64,000 nt of DNA, taken from the NCBI GenBank assembly GCA_039815465.1, contig JBCBZG010000014.1, forward strand, positions 31,134 through 95,133, in the 5' to 3' direction. The position numbers were made by a program, and so were the translations under genes. This DNA comes from Shimia_B sp039815465 (lineage in GTDB: Bacteria > Pseudomonadota > Alphaproteobacteria > Rhodobacterales > Rhodobacteraceae). Of this stretch, positions 51,912 through 61,161 are shown piece after piece. The notes under the pieces are model-generated. The model was not told the DNA's origin. It worked only from the letters and a program-made list of their open reading frames with translations, and ran no database searches. Position 1 is the stretch's first letter, and every line of letters begins with the position of its first letter.

Positions 51912-52613
51912 ATGTCCAAAATCGCCCTTGTGGACGATGATCGGAACATTCTGACATCCGTATCCATGACGCTCGAGGCCGAAGGCTTTGACGTTGAAAC
52001 CTATAATGACGGCCAGGCCGCGCTTGATGCGTTTAACAAATCCATGCCCGACATGGCCGTGCTCGACATCAAAATGCCGCGCATGGACGGCATGGACCTG
52101 CTCCAGCGTGTGCGCAAGAAATCGTCGATGCCCGTGATCTTTCTGACGTCCAAAGACGACGAGATTGACGAAGTGCTGGGCCTGCGCATGGGGGCCGATG
52201 ACTACGTCAAAAAACCGTTCTCGCAGCGTTTGCTCGTCGAACGCATCCGCGCGCTCTTGCGCCGTCAGGACGCGATCAGCGGTGAGACCATTGTCGAGAC
52301 CGAAGAGACCAAGCAGATGGTGCGCGGCCAATTGACGATGGACCCGCTGCGCCACGCGGTGAGCTGGAAGGGCAACGATGTGTCCCTGACCGTCACTGAG
52401 TTCCTGCTGCTGCAAGCGCTCGCGCAGCGGCCTGGCTTTGTGAAATCCCGCGATCAGCTAATGGATGTGGCCTATGATGATCAGGTCTATGTCGACGACC
52501 GCACCATCGACAGCCACATCAAACGCCTGCGCAAAAAGATGCGCACCGCAGATAGTGAGTTTTCGGCTATCGAAACTCTCTACGGCATCGGCTACCGTTA
52601 CAACGAAGAGTAA
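51912..52613 (+). CDS. chvI: Response regulator ChvI (OmpR family)
   Basis: 233 residues from the ATG at 51912. Receiver domain: IALVDDDRNIL, phospho-acceptor Asp in MAVLDIKMPRMDG, VIFLTSKDDE and YVKKPFSQ. The C-terminal winged helix follows (LTVTEFLLLQALAQRPGFVK then DDRTIDSHIKRLRKK). ChvI controls envelope, acid and gluconeogenic genes in rhizobia and relatives. It forms a pair with the kinase gene 28 bases downstream. Confidence 0.93.
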   Translation: MSKIALVDDDRNILTSVSMTLEAEGFDVETYNDGQAALDAFNKSMPDMAVLDIKMPRMDGMDLLQRVRKKSSMPVIFLTSKDDEIDEVLGLRMGADDYVKKPFSQRLLVERIRALLRRQDAISGETIVETEETKQMVRGQLTMDPLRHAVSWKGNDVSLTVTEFLLLQALAQRPGFVKSRDQLMDVAYDDQVYVDDRTIDSHIKRLRKKMRTADSEFSAIETLYGIGYRYNEE

Positions 52614-52641
52614 GCTTTAGCGCAGGGGACCGGGGCCCCAG

Positions 52642-54348
52642 ATGAGCCAACCAGATATCGACGTGCGCGATCTCAATAGCGTCCGGCAGGCAGATGTTCT
52701 GCTGGGCGACGACTGGGTTGCGCCCGACGCGACGGTTGAAAAGGAGCTGCAGGCGACACGCAAGCGCCGGTCGCTGATCTCGCTCAACCGCTCCCCGCTC
52801 GCGCGGAAGATCATCACATTCAACCTGCTCGCGCTGCTCATCCTCGTGCTGGGCGTGCTCTACCTGAACCCGTCGCGGGAAACGCTTGCGTTTCAGCGGG
52901 CGAGCGGCCTCGTCAACGAGGCGGAGCTGATCGCGGATGTGTTCGAGGCGGGGCTGAGCACAGGCGGCGCGACGCTGAGCCTGAACGATAGTATCGAAGT
53001 TGACGACGTGCTGAGCGGGCTCGACCTGCGCGGCGGGGCGGATGTGACCGTCTTTGGCGTAACAGAACGGGAAATCGCATCGACCGTGGGGCGCGCTGCG
53101 CCTGCTGCAGCGGCACCTAACGCCCAGTCCAACATCGTCGTCGAAACGCTTGGGTCGCTTTGGGAGCGGGCGGCGGGGCTGCTTGGCCCCTCGGACCCCG
53201 GCCCGGTGCCATCTGCGTCAGAACAGGTCCGCGCGCTTTTACCTGACGCGCTTGCCGGGACACCGCGGGCCGAAACGGGGCGCGATGCGGCGGGGCGCAC
53301 GATCTTTTTCGTGGCGACCCCGATTGAAAAGAACGGACGCGTGGTGGGGGCGATTGCCGTCACGACGGCGGCGGGCGAAATTGATGAGCTGGTGAGCCAA
53401 GAGCGCGAGCAAGTGCTCCAGATGTTTGTTGTGGCGTTGCTTGTGTCCATCGGTCTGTCGCTTGTGCTTGCCTCCACCATCGCGAACCCGCTCAGCGATC
53501 TGGCCGCCGCCGCTGAACTGGGGCGGGACAAGAACGCGCGCAAAATGTCCCCTGCCCGCATCCGCATCCCCGACCTCACGGGGCGCCCGGACGAAATCGG
53601 CCGACTATCCGGCGCGCTCCGCGGCATGATCACGGCGCTTTACGACCGCATCGACAATAACGAACAATTCGCCGCCGACGTCGCGCACGAGATCAAGAAC
53701 CCGCTCGCATCCCTCCGCTCCGCCGTGGGCACGCTCCGCGTCGCCAAACGCGAGGATCAGCGCGAGAAACTCTTTGACGTCATCGACCACGATGTGCGCC
53801 GCCTCGACCGGCTGGTCAGCGACATCTCCAACGCCTCGCGGCTCGACAGTGAGCTGGTTAAGGAGGAGGAAGAGCCGTTCGACCTGATCCACATGGTGGA
53901 GAATCTGTGCGAGTTCCTAGGCCAAGACGCGGCGGCCAAAGGGGTGGAGTTTATCAGCGACCTCCCCACCGGACCGCTCATTGTGCACGGGCTCGAAGCG
54001 CGGCTGGCGCAGGTGTTTGTGAACCTCATCTCCAACGCCACGAGCTTTTGCGAAGACGGCGACGCGATCCGAGTCTGGGCGCGCAAGCGGGACAACCGTG
54101 TGCTCGTAGTCGTAGAGGATACTGGCCCCGGCATCCCCGATGGCGCGCTGCAAAAGATATTCAAACGCTTCTACAGCGAACGGCCCGAGGGCCAGTTTGG
54201 CAATAACTCCGGCCTCGGCCTCGCGATCTCCAAACAGATTGTGGAAGCCCATGGCGGCGTGATTTGGGCCGAAAATATCCGCCCGACAGAGGCCGACCTG
54301 ACGTCAGACCCGCTTGGCGCGCGCTTCGTCGTGGGTCTGCCGCTCTAA
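52642..54348 (+). CDS. chvG: Sensor histidine kinase ChvG
   Basis: 568 residues. Two membrane helices (about 55-75 and 255-275) enclose a periplasmic sensor domain; then HAMP, the H-box FAADVAHEIKNPLASLRSAV, N-box NLISNATSF, and ATP-lid DTGPGIPDGALQKIF and GLGLAISKQI. It phosphorylates ChvI in response to envelope or acid signals. The order chvI-chvG-hprK-rapZ-EIIA-HPr matches the cluster in other alphaproteobacteria. The N-terminal 50 residues before the first helix are longer than usual. Confidence 0.93.
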   Translation: MSQPDIDVRDLNSVRQADVLLGDDWVAPDATVEKELQATRKRRSLISLNRSPLARKIITFNLLALLILVLGVLYLNPSRETLAFQRASGLVNEAELIADVFEAGLSTGGATLSLNDSIEVDDVLSGLDLRGGADVTVFGVTEREIASTVGRAAPAAAAPNAQSNIVVETLGSLWERAAGLLGPSDPGPVPSASEQVRALLPDALAGTPRAETGRDAAGRTIFFVATPIEKNGRVVGAIAVTTAAGEIDELVSQEREQVLQMFVVALLVSIGLSLVLASTIANPLSDLAAAAELGRDKNARKMSPARIRIPDLTGRPDEIGRLSGALRGMITALYDRIDNNEQFAADVAHEIKNPLASLRSAVGTLRVAKREDQREKLFDVIDHDVRRLDRLVSDISNASRLDSELVKEEEEPFDLIHMVENLCEFLGQDAAAKGVEFISDLPTGPLIVHGLEARLAQVFVNLISNATSFCEDGDAIRVWARKRDNRVLVVVEDTGPGIPDGALQKIFKRFYSERPEGQFGNNSGLGLAISKQIVEAHGGVIWAENIRPTEADLTSDPLGARFVVGLPL

Positions 54349-54351
54349 CAG

Positions 54352-54804
54352 GTGGACGCTGGCGATCCTTTCGCGCTGCGCCCCGCTGGGGCGGGAACCT
54401 ACCACATCCATGCCACCTGCGTCGCCATAGACGGGAAGGCGCTGCTGATCGCGGGACCATCGGGCAGTGGAAAGTCGTCACTCGCGATCGAGATGCTAGC
54501 GCTTGGGGCGGAGCTTGTGGCCGATGACATCACGGAACTGTCACACACAACCGGGATCATCGCGCGCGCGCCCGCGACGCTGCCCCGTGCGATCGAGGCG
54601 CGGGGGCTCGGGTTGTTACCGCTATCGCTTTTGCCGCAGGCGCGGGTCGTTGCAGCCCTTGACATGTCTCGCTGCGCTGCGGCACGTTTGCCGCCTATGC
54701 AAACGATCCCCCTCCTCGGGCAGACACTGCCGCTCCTTCACAGACCCGCGAGCGGGCCCTTGGCAGCCGCGCTGATGCTATATGTTAAGGGTGCGGAGCT
54801 ATAG
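54352..54804 (+). CDS. hprK: HPr kinase/phosphorylase, short alphaproteobacterial form
   Basis: 150 residues from a GTG three bases after chvG. Only the catalytic domain is present: Walker A IAGPSGSGKSSLAIEM, then LVADDITEL, the acidic pair after it. Full-length HprK of Firmicutes is about twice as long with an N-terminal domain; this short form is normal in alphaproteobacteria. It phosphorylates Ser46 of HPr, which is encoded four genes on. Confidence 0.9.
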   Translation: MDAGDPFALRPAGAGTYHIHATCVAIDGKALLIAGPSGSGKSSLAIEMLALGAELVADDITELSHTTGIIARAPATLPRAIEARGLGLLPLSLLPQARVVAALDMSRCAAARLPPMQTIPLLGQTLPLLHRPASGPLAAALMLYVKGAEL

Positions 54805-54811
54805 GATATCC

Positions 54812-55729
54812 ATGACGGAGCGCGACACTTCTGCATCGCAGCGTTTTGTGCTGATCACGGGCCCATCGGGCGCGGGGCGCAGCACCGCGATCAACGTGTT
54901 AGAAGACTTTGGCTACGAGACAATCGACAGCCTGCCGATATCGCTCATCTCCCGCCTGCTGAGCGGCCCGCCGCTTGACCAGCCTATGGCGCTTGGCATC
55001 GCGCCGGCGACACGGGGCTTTTCGGCGAATGCCTTTATCGAGGTTGTCGACCAGCTGTCCGCGTCGGGGAAAGTGGTGCCCGAACTCGTCTATCTCGATG
55101 CGCGTACGGATGTCCTGTTGCGCCGCTATTCGGAGACCCGCCGAAGACACCCCTCCGCCCCGGAGGAGACGCCAGAAATCGGCATCGCGCGGGAGGGCGA
55201 TCTGCTCGCACCCATGCGTGCACGGGCCGATTTCCTGATCGACACGTCCGAACTTACGCCTCACGATCTCAAGGCCGAACTGGCAACCTGGTTTGCGCCC
55301 AAAGTGGGCCGCGACTTGGCGCTGTCGCTCCATTCCTTTAGCTACAAACGCGGGTTGCCGCGGGGCCTCGACATGGTGTTCGACTGCCGCTTTTTGCGGA
55401 ACCCCTACTGGGACCCCGCGCTGCGGCCACACACGGGGCTTCATGACGATGTCCAAGCCTATGTGACCACCGATGACCGCTACACACCCTTCTTTGATCA
55501 GGTCCGCGATCTGGTGAATTTGCTCATCCCCGCCTACCGGGAAGAAGGCAAATCCTACCTGAGCATCGGCTTTGGCTGCACCGGCGGCAAACACCGCTCC
55601 GTTACCTTAGCGGAACACATGGCCGCAGCCCTTGCGCAGACCGGCCAGCAGGTGTCTATTCGACATAGGGAGCTAGAGCGCACAGTGCCTAAAAGCGCCG
55701 CGCGCGTGGGGAAAGAGGGTCGCACGTGA
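54812..55729 (+). CDS. rapZ: RNase adapter / nucleotide-binding protein RapZ
   Basis: 305 residues from the ATG at 54812 (TAGGATATC upstream). N-terminal P-loop ITGPSGAGRSTAINVLED, with Arg in the usual Lys place, as is common in RapZ, then DSLPISL. The C-terminal RapZ domain has FSYKRGLPRGLDMVFDCRFL, RNPYW and the closing IGFGCTGGKHRSVTLAEHMA. In enterobacteria RapZ controls GlcN6P synthesis through sRNA decay; in alphaproteobacteria its role is unsettled. It sits between hprK and the EIIA gene, whose start overlaps its end. Confidence 0.93.
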   Translation: MTERDTSASQRFVLITGPSGAGRSTAINVLEDFGYETIDSLPISLISRLLSGPPLDQPMALGIAPATRGFSANAFIEVVDQLSASGKVVPELVYLDARTDVLLRRYSETRRRHPSAPEETPEIGIAREGDLLAPMRARADFLIDTSELTPHDLKAELATWFAPKVGRDLALSLHSFSYKRGLPRGLDMVFDCRFLRNPYWDPALRPHTGLHDDVQAYVTTDDRYTPFFDQVRDLVNLLIPAYREEGKSYLSIGFGCTGGKHRSVTLAEHMAAALAQTGQQVSIRHRELERTVPKSAARVGKEGRT

Positions 55730-56127
55730 TCGGGATCGTGATCGTGGCCCATGGCGGCCTCGCAGCCGAATACAAAGCGGCGGTGGAGCATGTGGTGGGG
55801 CAACAAGACGGCATTCGGCCGGTCTCAATCGAGGCCAAGCATGACCGGAGCCTGAAACAAGACGAGATTTGCCAGGCCGCGGACGCGGTTGACCATGGGG
55901 ACGGGGTCGTGCTCGTCATCGACATGTTTGGCTCGTCGCCATCGAACCTCTCGCTGCGGGCCTGCCAGGCGTCCGGGCGGCGGATCCTTTACGGGGCAAA
56001 CCTGCCCATGCTCGTGAAACTGGCGAAAATGCGCAAAAAGCCGGTGGATGACGCCGTTCGCGCGGCGCGCGAGGCGGGCAAAAAGTACATAGACAGTTTG
56101 AATATGGCGCAAGAAGCGGCAACATAG
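55726..56127 (+). CDS. PTS EIIA component, mannose type
   Basis: 133 residues from a GTG overlapping the rapZ stop. IGIVIVAHGGLAAEY places the phosphorylated His at residue 9; VLVIDMFGSSPSN and GANLPMLVKLAK complete the EIIA-Man fold. No permease (EIIB/C/D) lies nearby, so it is probably a regulatory PTS component as in other alphaproteobacteria, receiving phosphate from HPr. Confidence 0.88.
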   Translation: MIGIVIVAHGGLAAEYKAAVEHVVGQQDGIRPVSIEAKHDRSLKQDEICQAADAVDHGDGVVLVIDMFGSSPSNLSLRACQASGRRILYGANLPMLVKLAKMRKKPVDDAVRAAREAGKKYIDSLNMAQEAAT

Positions 56128-56131
56128 GCCG

Positions 56132-56407
56132 ATGGAAACTGTCTCCCAGACTTACAAAATTGTAAATCAAAAGGGTCTGCACGCCCGCGCCTCTGCCAAA
56201 TTTGTTGAGGTGGTGGAGGCGTTTGAGGCCGAGTGCGAGGTCTCGTGCAATGGGCTGAGCGCCGCCGGTGACAGCATCATGGGGCTTTTGATGTTGGCAG
56301 CCCCCGTCGGCTCCACTATTGAGGTCGAGATTTCGGGGGACGACGCTGACGCCTTGGCCGACGCGCTGAAATCGCTCATCGCCGACCGCTTCGGGGAAGA
56401 GATGTGA
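56132..56407 (+). CDS. ptsH: Phosphocarrier protein HPr
   Basis: 91 residues, the normal length. The histidine phosphorylation site is in NQKGLHARASAKFVEV; the regulatory serine lies in AAGDSIMGLLMLA. It takes phosphate from enzyme I (not in the window) to EIIA and is the target of HprK. Five bases after the EIIA stop. Confidence 0.94.
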   Translation: METVSQTYKIVNQKGLHARASAKFVEVVEAFEAECEVSCNGLSAAGDSIMGLLMLAAPVGSTIEVEISGDDADALADALKSLIADRFGEEM

Positions 56408-56458
56408 CACGAGCAGGAGGGCCATCGCATGACCTTTTGCAAATCGGGGGAGTAGGCC

Positions 56459-57358
56459 GTGGTTGACCAAACCCAAAGGCCACCAAACGCGCTCGTGGGG
56501 CCCGGCCGCAAGGCGCAGGAGCGTCACGACCCCGATGAGGTCCCCTATGACAAGCGCAAGCTGAGCTACGCGGGCACCTTTACCAACCCTTGGCAGTCAA
56601 CCGCGATCCGCGCGATCGAATGGTGCACCGGTAAGATCACGCTCCTGCGACGCATCCGCGAATTTGAGCGCATTGGGCCCGCGACGGGTCAAAAGTTCTG
56701 GAAACAAGCGCGCCGCTTGATGCGCATCGATCTCCAAACCCCGCGGGAGGAAATCGAGCGCATCCCAGCCACCGGCCCCGTGGTGATCGTGGCCAACCAC
56801 CCTCATGGGCTTGTGGATGGGATGATGATCGCCGAACTCGTGGGCGAGGTGCGCGATGACTATAAGATCCTCACCCGCTCACTGCTGACCGGGGTCGATG
56901 AGATTTCGCAGTACATGATCCCCGTGCCCTTTCCGCATGAGGATGACAGCTTCAACAAAAGCTTGGAGATGCGCAAAGCCGCGATGACCCACCTCGCCGA
57001 CGGGGGCGCTATCGTCGTATTTCCCTCGGGCGCGGTTGCAGTGTCAAAGACCTGGTTTGGGCCCGCGATTGAAGGGGAATGGAACCCGTTCACCGCAAAG
57101 CTGATCCAACGATCCGGCGCAAAGGTGGTGCCAGTCCGCTTTCCTGGCCAGAACTCCCGCGCCTACCAGATCGCAAACCAGGTGTCCGCGACCCTGCGTC
57201 AGGGCTTGCTGATCCATGAGGTCGCCAAAAGCTTTGGCAAGCCCCAGCGCCCGATCATCGGTCACCCGATCACCGATGAAGAGCTCAAGGAAAAGGGCCG
57301 CAACCCGCGCAGCTTTATGGAATGGCTCCGCGCGCACACGATCGGCCTCGAGCCCTAA
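56459..57358 (+). CDS. PlsC-like lysophospholipid acyltransferase
   Basis: 299 residues from a GTG with GGGGGAG upstream. The acyltransferase block I is VIVANHPHGLVDGMMIAEL, an NHx4D variant of the HX4D active site; block III (IVVFPSGAVAVSKTWFGPAI) follows. The N terminus is basic and hydrophilic and the protein is probably peripheral. It may acylate glycerol phosphate or ornithine-type lipids; the substrate is unknown. Same direction as HPr, 52 bases on. Confidence 0.82.
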   Translation: MVDQTQRPPNALVGPGRKAQERHDPDEVPYDKRKLSYAGTFTNPWQSTAIRAIEWCTGKITLLRRIREFERIGPATGQKFWKQARRLMRIDLQTPREEIERIPATGPVVIVANHPHGLVDGMMIAELVGEVRDDYKILTRSLLTGVDEISQYMIPVPFPHEDDSFNKSLEMRKAAMTHLADGGAIVVFPSGAVAVSKTWFGPAIEGEWNPFTAKLIQRSGAKVVPVRFPGQNSRAYQIANQVSATLRQGLLIHEVAKSFGKPQRPIIGHPITDEELKEKGRNPRSFMEWLRAHTIGLEP

Positions 57359-57390
57359 GACACCGCTCGCCCTGTCTTTTCAGCTGGGTG

Positions 57391-57437
57391 CCGAAATCTT
57401 TCAAAGATTTCGGTCCGCATTCTTTGAAAGAATGCGG
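57391..57437. repeat. Two tandem palindromes with TTTCAAA/TTTGAAA cores
   Basis: CCGAAATCTTT-C-AAAGATTTCGG (57391-57413) and CCGCATTCTTT-G-AAAGAATGCGG (57415-57437) are both perfect, each 11-base arms and one central base, separated by one base. They lie between the convergent acyltransferase and hydroxybutyryl-CoA dehydrogenase genes. Confidence 0.7.
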
Positions 57438-57459
57438 CGCCCCGGATCAGACCATGGGA

Positions 57460-58335
57460 TCAGCGCGTGGGCACCGGTTCGTCGCCTCGGTAATCGTAAA
57501 ATCCGCGCTGCGTTTTGCGGCCCAGCCACCCGGCCTCCACATATTTCGTCAGCAGTGGGCAAGGCCGGTATTTGGTATCCGCGAGCCCGTCATGGAGCAC
57601 GTTCATAATCGCCAAGCATGTATCGAGCCCGATGAAATCGGCAAGCTCGAGCGGCCCCATCGGGTGGTTCGCGCCGAGTTTCATGGAGGTGTCGATGGAC
57701 CGGACGGATCCCACACCCTCATAGAGCGTATAGATCGCCTCATTGATCATCGGCATCAGGATCCGGTTCACGATGAACGCGGGGAAGTCCTCAGCGGAGG
57801 CTGAGGTTTTGCCGAGCCGCGCCACCACGTCTTCGCAGGCCTTGAACGTCGGCTCATCGGTCGCGATCCCGCGGATGAGCTCCACGAGCTGCATCACGGG
57901 CACGGGGTTCATGAAGTGAAAGCCCATAAAGCGCTCTGGCCGGTCCGTGCGGGACGCAAGCCGCGTGATGGAGATCGAGGACGTGTTCGAGGTCAGGATC
58001 GTTTCGGGTTTGAGATGCGGCAGGATGTCTTCGAAAATCGCTGCCTTGATCGTCTCCCGCTCGGTGGCGGCTTCGATCACGAGATCGGTGGACCCCAGAT
58101 CGGCCAACCCAGGCACGGGTGCAATGAGGCTGAGCGCCGCGTCGCGCTCCGCTTCTGTGATCTTTTCCCGCACCACTTGCCGGGTCATGTTGCCTGCGAT
58201 GACGCCTTTGGCCGCGCTCAGGGCCGTATCGCTCACATCCGTCAGACGCACCTCATAGCCGGCGAGCGCCATAACATGGGCGATTCCGTTGCCCATTTGC
58301 CCCGCGCCGATGATTCCGATGGATGATATGGCCAT
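57460..58335 (-). CDS. hbd: 3-hydroxybutyryl-CoA dehydrogenase
   Basis: 291 residues from ATG at 58335 (AAGGAG upstream). NAD fold GIIGAGQMGNGIAHVMALAG; TSNTSSISIT and the catalytic GFHFMNPVPVMQLVE; the C-terminal helical domain has GANHPMGPLELADFIGLDTC. It interconverts acetoacetyl-CoA and 3-hydroxybutyryl-CoA, a step in PHB turnover or butyrate-type oxidation and feeding into the ethylmalonyl-CoA route. The single-domain length excludes fused FadB. Confidence 0.94.
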   Translation of the reverse strand: MAISSIGIIGAGQMGNGIAHVMALAGYEVRLTDVSDTALSAAKGVIAGNMTRQVVREKITEAERDAALSLIAPVPGLADLGSTDLVIEAATERETIKAAIFEDILPHLKPETILTSNTSSISITRLASRTDRPERFMGFHFMNPVPVMQLVELIRGIATDEPTFKACEDVVARLGKTSASAEDFPAFIVNRILMPMINEAIYTLYEGVGSVRSIDTSMKLGANHPMGPLELADFIGLDTCLAIMNVLHDGLADTKYRPCPLLTKYVEAGWLGRKTQRGFYDYRGDEPVPTR

Positions 58336-58492
58336 GGTCGTCTCCTTGCCTGTGGCGACGTTATACCTCTCGCCGCAAGTGCAAAAGGGCCTGCGGCATT
58401 TGGCGGGAATTGAACACAATCCCCCGGGCCCAATTAAGAAACCCCTTACTCCGCGCAGGTACTCACCGCCTCGGGTGAATTGGAGGTGGGCC

Positions 58493-59311
58493 ATGTCGGA
58501 GCTTCGACTTGGACAAATGCTGCAGGGCGTGGAGCTCTGTACATACGGATTATCGCGACAACAGTTCCGCGGGCCACCGCCGGATTTGGCGGCGCCGTTT
58601 ATCGCATTCATCGGCGGAACGGAGACGTTGGGCCCCTATCAGCCGCATCCGTTCGCGTCTCGCGTGGCCGCGGAGCTTGGGCTGGGTGCGCTTAACCTCG
58701 GGATCAAGAATGCTGGGCTCGACGTGTTCTTGAGCGACCCGGAGGTGCTGCGCGCGGCCAATCACGCGGACCATATCGTGCTCGAGACGTTGTCGCCTGC
58801 GAATATGTCCAACGCGTTCTACCGCGTCCATCCGCGCCGCAACGACCGCGTGGTGGAGGTGCGCCCAGAGCTGCGCACGCGTCTGCCCGCGCTCGACACA
58901 AGCGACATCCACTTCACCGGGCATCTTTTGCGCGATGTGGCAGCATTGTCTGCCCCCGCAATGGAAGAGCTGCGGATGGAGCTTCAGCTGTGCTGGATCG
59001 AACGGCTCGGCACGCTCGTGGACAGGCTCGCGGTGCCTGTGCACTTGCTGCATATCGTGGACCGGCGCGACCGGCTGCGTGCGCGGCTCATAGATCGCGA
59101 GACGATCAACGCGGTTCGCGACTTGGCGCAAAGCGTCACCATCGTCCAGCCAAGCGCCGATGCGAGAGGCGAAGGCACGACGGCGATGAGCGTCTTACCT
59201 GCGGAGGCCCATGTCGCGGCTGCTATGCTGAGCACGGCCGCCCATGTGGAGGTTGCTCGCGACATCGCGCGGCATCTTACGCCCCAAACGCAAAAGGCCC
59301 GCGCCAGCTAG
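58493..59311 (+). CDS. DUF6473-like protein
   Basis: 272 residues from the ATG at 58493 (GGAGGTGGGCC upstream). N-terminal LCTYGLSRQQFRGPPPDLAA and the GGTETLGPYQPHPFASRVA then LNLGIKNAGLDVFLSDPEVL form an SGNH-hydrolase-like pattern known to me as DUF6473 in roseobacters. A classical Ser-His pair is not evident, so enzyme activity is doubtful. Soluble, no signal peptide. Alone in its direction, ending in a terminator that overlaps its own stop. Confidence 0.7.
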   Translation: MSELRLGQMLQGVELCTYGLSRQQFRGPPPDLAAPFIAFIGGTETLGPYQPHPFASRVAAELGLGALNLGIKNAGLDVFLSDPEVLRAANHADHIVLETLSPANMSNAFYRVHPRRNDRVVEVRPELRTRLPALDTSDIHFTGHLLRDVAALSAPAMEELRMELQLCWIERLGTLVDRLAVPVHLLHIVDRRDRLRARLIDRETINAVRDLAQSVTIVQPSADARGEGTTAMSVLPAEAHVAAAMLSTAAHVEVARDIARHLTPQTQKARAS

Positions 59312-59323
59312 GCACGGGCCTTT
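59293..59323. terminator. Bidirectional terminator
   Basis: AAAGGCCCG (59293-59301) and CGGGCCTTT (59315-59323) around a 13-base loop, with T and A runs on both sides. It serves both the DUF6473-like gene and, from the right, etfA. Confidence 0.75.
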
Positions 59324-59341
59324 CGGTTCAATGTCGGTGCG

Positions 59342-60271
59342 TTAGCCTAGCTTTTCTGTGAGCTCTGGCACCGCGTCAAAGAGGTCAGCAACCAGGCCGT
59401 AGTCCGCGACCTGGAAAATCGGCGCTTCCTCGTCTTTGTTGATGGCCACAATGACCTTGCTGTCTTTCATGCCCGCCAGGTGCTGGATCGCGCCGGAGAT
59501 GCCGACGGCGACGTAGAGATTCGGCGCCACGACCTTACCGGTCTGGCCCACCTGCCAGTCGTTCGGCGCGTAGCCCGAATCAACCGCCGCGCGGGATGCG
59601 CCCACGGCGGCCCCGAGCGTATCGGCGAGCTTTTCGATGAGGGCGAAGTCATCCTCGGACCCCACACCGCGGCCACCGGACACAACGATCCCAGCGGAGG
59701 TCAGTTCCGGACGGTCGCTTTCGGCAACCTTGTCTTCGACCCACTCGGACAGCCCTTGGGAGCCGGGTGCAGAGATCTCCTCAACCGCCGCAGAGCCACC
59801 TTCGCCCGCGGCGTCGAAGGTCGACGTACGGATGGTGGCGACCTTGGTGGCGTCGGAAGATTTCACCGTCTGGATCGCGTTACCGGCGTAGATCGGACGC
59901 TCGAACGTGTCGGCGTCGACCACGGCGGTCACTTCGGAGATGATCATGACGTCAAGCATCGCCGCCACGCGGGGCAGGATGTTCTTCGAGAACGCGGTGG
60001 AGGGGGCCACGATGTGGCTGTAGTCACCCGCGAGCGACACGATCAGGTCCGCGATCGGCTCTGCCAGACCATTGGCGTGGTCGGCGTGGGAGGCGCAGAG
60101 CACCTTGGACACGCCGTCAAGCTTTGCCGCGGCGGCAGATGCGCCCTGGCAGCCGGACCCGGCGCAAAGCACCGTTACATCGCCCATGGCCTTGGCCGCG
60201 GTCAGCGCCTTGGCGGTTGCGTCCACGGCGAGCTCGTCACCGACGATTTCTGCAATCAGGAGAACGGCCAT
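59342..60271 (-). CDS. etfA: Electron transfer flavoprotein subunit alpha
   Basis: 309 residues, the normal EtfA length. The C-terminal FAD domain is clear: SGGRGVGSEDDF, ASRAAVDSGYAPNDWQVGQT and GISGAIQHLAGMKDSK, then NKDEEAPIFQVADYGLV. EtfA binds FAD and passes electrons from acyl-CoA dehydrogenases (here probably Mcd among others) to ETF-quinone oxidoreductase. Its start is at 60271, sharing a base with the etfB stop. Confidence 0.96.
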   Translation of the reverse strand: MAVLLIAEIVGDELAVDATAKALTAAKAMGDVTVLCAGSGCQGASAAAAKLDGVSKVLCASHADHANGLAEPIADLIVSLAGDYSHIVAPSTAFSKNILPRVAAMLDVMIISEVTAVVDADTFERPIYAGNAIQTVKSSDATKVATIRTSTFDAAGEGGSAAVEEISAPGSQGLSEWVEDKVAESDRPELTSAGIVVSGGRGVGSEDDFALIEKLADTLGAAVGASRAAVDSGYAPNDWQVGQTGKVVAPNLYVAVGISGAIQHLAGMKDSKVIVAINKDEEAPIFQVADYGLVADLFDAVPELTEKLG

Positions 60272-61029
60272 TACACTGCCCCCGCTTCTTTGAGTTTCGA
60301 CACGAGCTCATCGACGGAGCCCACTTTGATGCCTGCGGCACGCTCATCAGGCTCGCCCGTGCTCACGATGGCAAGGCGCGGCGTGACGTCGACGCCGTAA
60401 TCGGCGGCGGTTTTTTCGTCGAGCGGCTTCTTCTTGGCCTTCATGATGTTGGGCAGCGACGCATAGCGCGGCTCGTTCAGGCGCAGGTCGACCGAGATGA
60501 TCGCGGGCATCTTGACCTTGATCGTCTGGAGACCGCCGTCGACCTCGCGAGTGACGGTGGCGGTGTCGCCATCGACGGCCACCTCGGACGCGAACGTTGC
60601 CTGCGACCAGCCGGTGAGCGCGGCGAGCATCTGGCCCGTGGCGTTCATGTCGTTGTCGATGGCCTGCTTACCGCAGAGCACAAGACCCGGCTCCTCCGCG
60701 TCGATGACGCCTTTGAGGATTTTGGCGACCGAAAGCGGCTCGATATCGGTGTGGACGTCATCGGCAGCGATGACGAGGATCGCACGATCTGCACCCATGG
60801 CGAGCGCGGTGCGCAGCGTTTCCTGGGACTGCTTGACGCCGATGGAGACGGCGATGACCTCGGAGGCGGTTCCGGCCTCTTTCATGCGGATCGCTTCTTC
60901 TACGGCGATCTCGTCGAACGGGTTCATCGACATCTTGACGTTGGCCAGATCGACACCGCTGCCATCCGCCTTTACGCGGACTTTCACGTTGTAGTCGATC
61001 ACACGTTTCACAGGCACGAGGACCTTCAT
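60271..61029 (-). CDS. etfB: Electron transfer flavoprotein subunit beta
   Basis: 252 residues. MKVLVPVKRVIDYNVKVRVK at the N terminus, NPFDEIAVEEAIRMKEAG, and the ETF beta signature VDLRLNEPRYASLPNIMKAK are diagnostic. Binds AMP and docks acyl-CoA dehydrogenases. Upstream of etfA in one operon; the 230 bases before it hold a cluster of palindromes. Confidence 0.96.
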   Translation of the reverse strand: MKVLVPVKRVIDYNVKVRVKADGSGVDLANVKMSMNPFDEIAVEEAIRMKEAGTASEVIAVSIGVKQSQETLRTALAMGADRAILVIAADDVHTDIEPLSVAKILKGVIDAEEPGLVLCGKQAIDNDMNATGQMLAALTGWSQATFASEVAVDGDTATVTREVDGGLQTIKVKMPAIISVDLRLNEPRYASLPNIMKAKKKPLDEKTAADYGVDVTPRLAIVSTGEPDERAAGIKVGSVDELVSKLKEAGAV

Positions 61030-61161
61030 TTGCGTGTTCTCCTTTGACGCATGCGCCGCGGGTGTGCTGAGGCGCGCAATTCGGTTTGCGGCGGTGTAGC
61101 GGAGCCCTGCCGACCGCGATAGGGCGGAATCGACATGGGCAGGTGCGCTGACGTCGCGTTC

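Noticed and set aside
59480..61047. Two plus-strand frames of about 300 residues opposite etfA and etfB
   Set aside because: Both are shadows of the ETF genes; Arg/Gly/His-rich without motifs.
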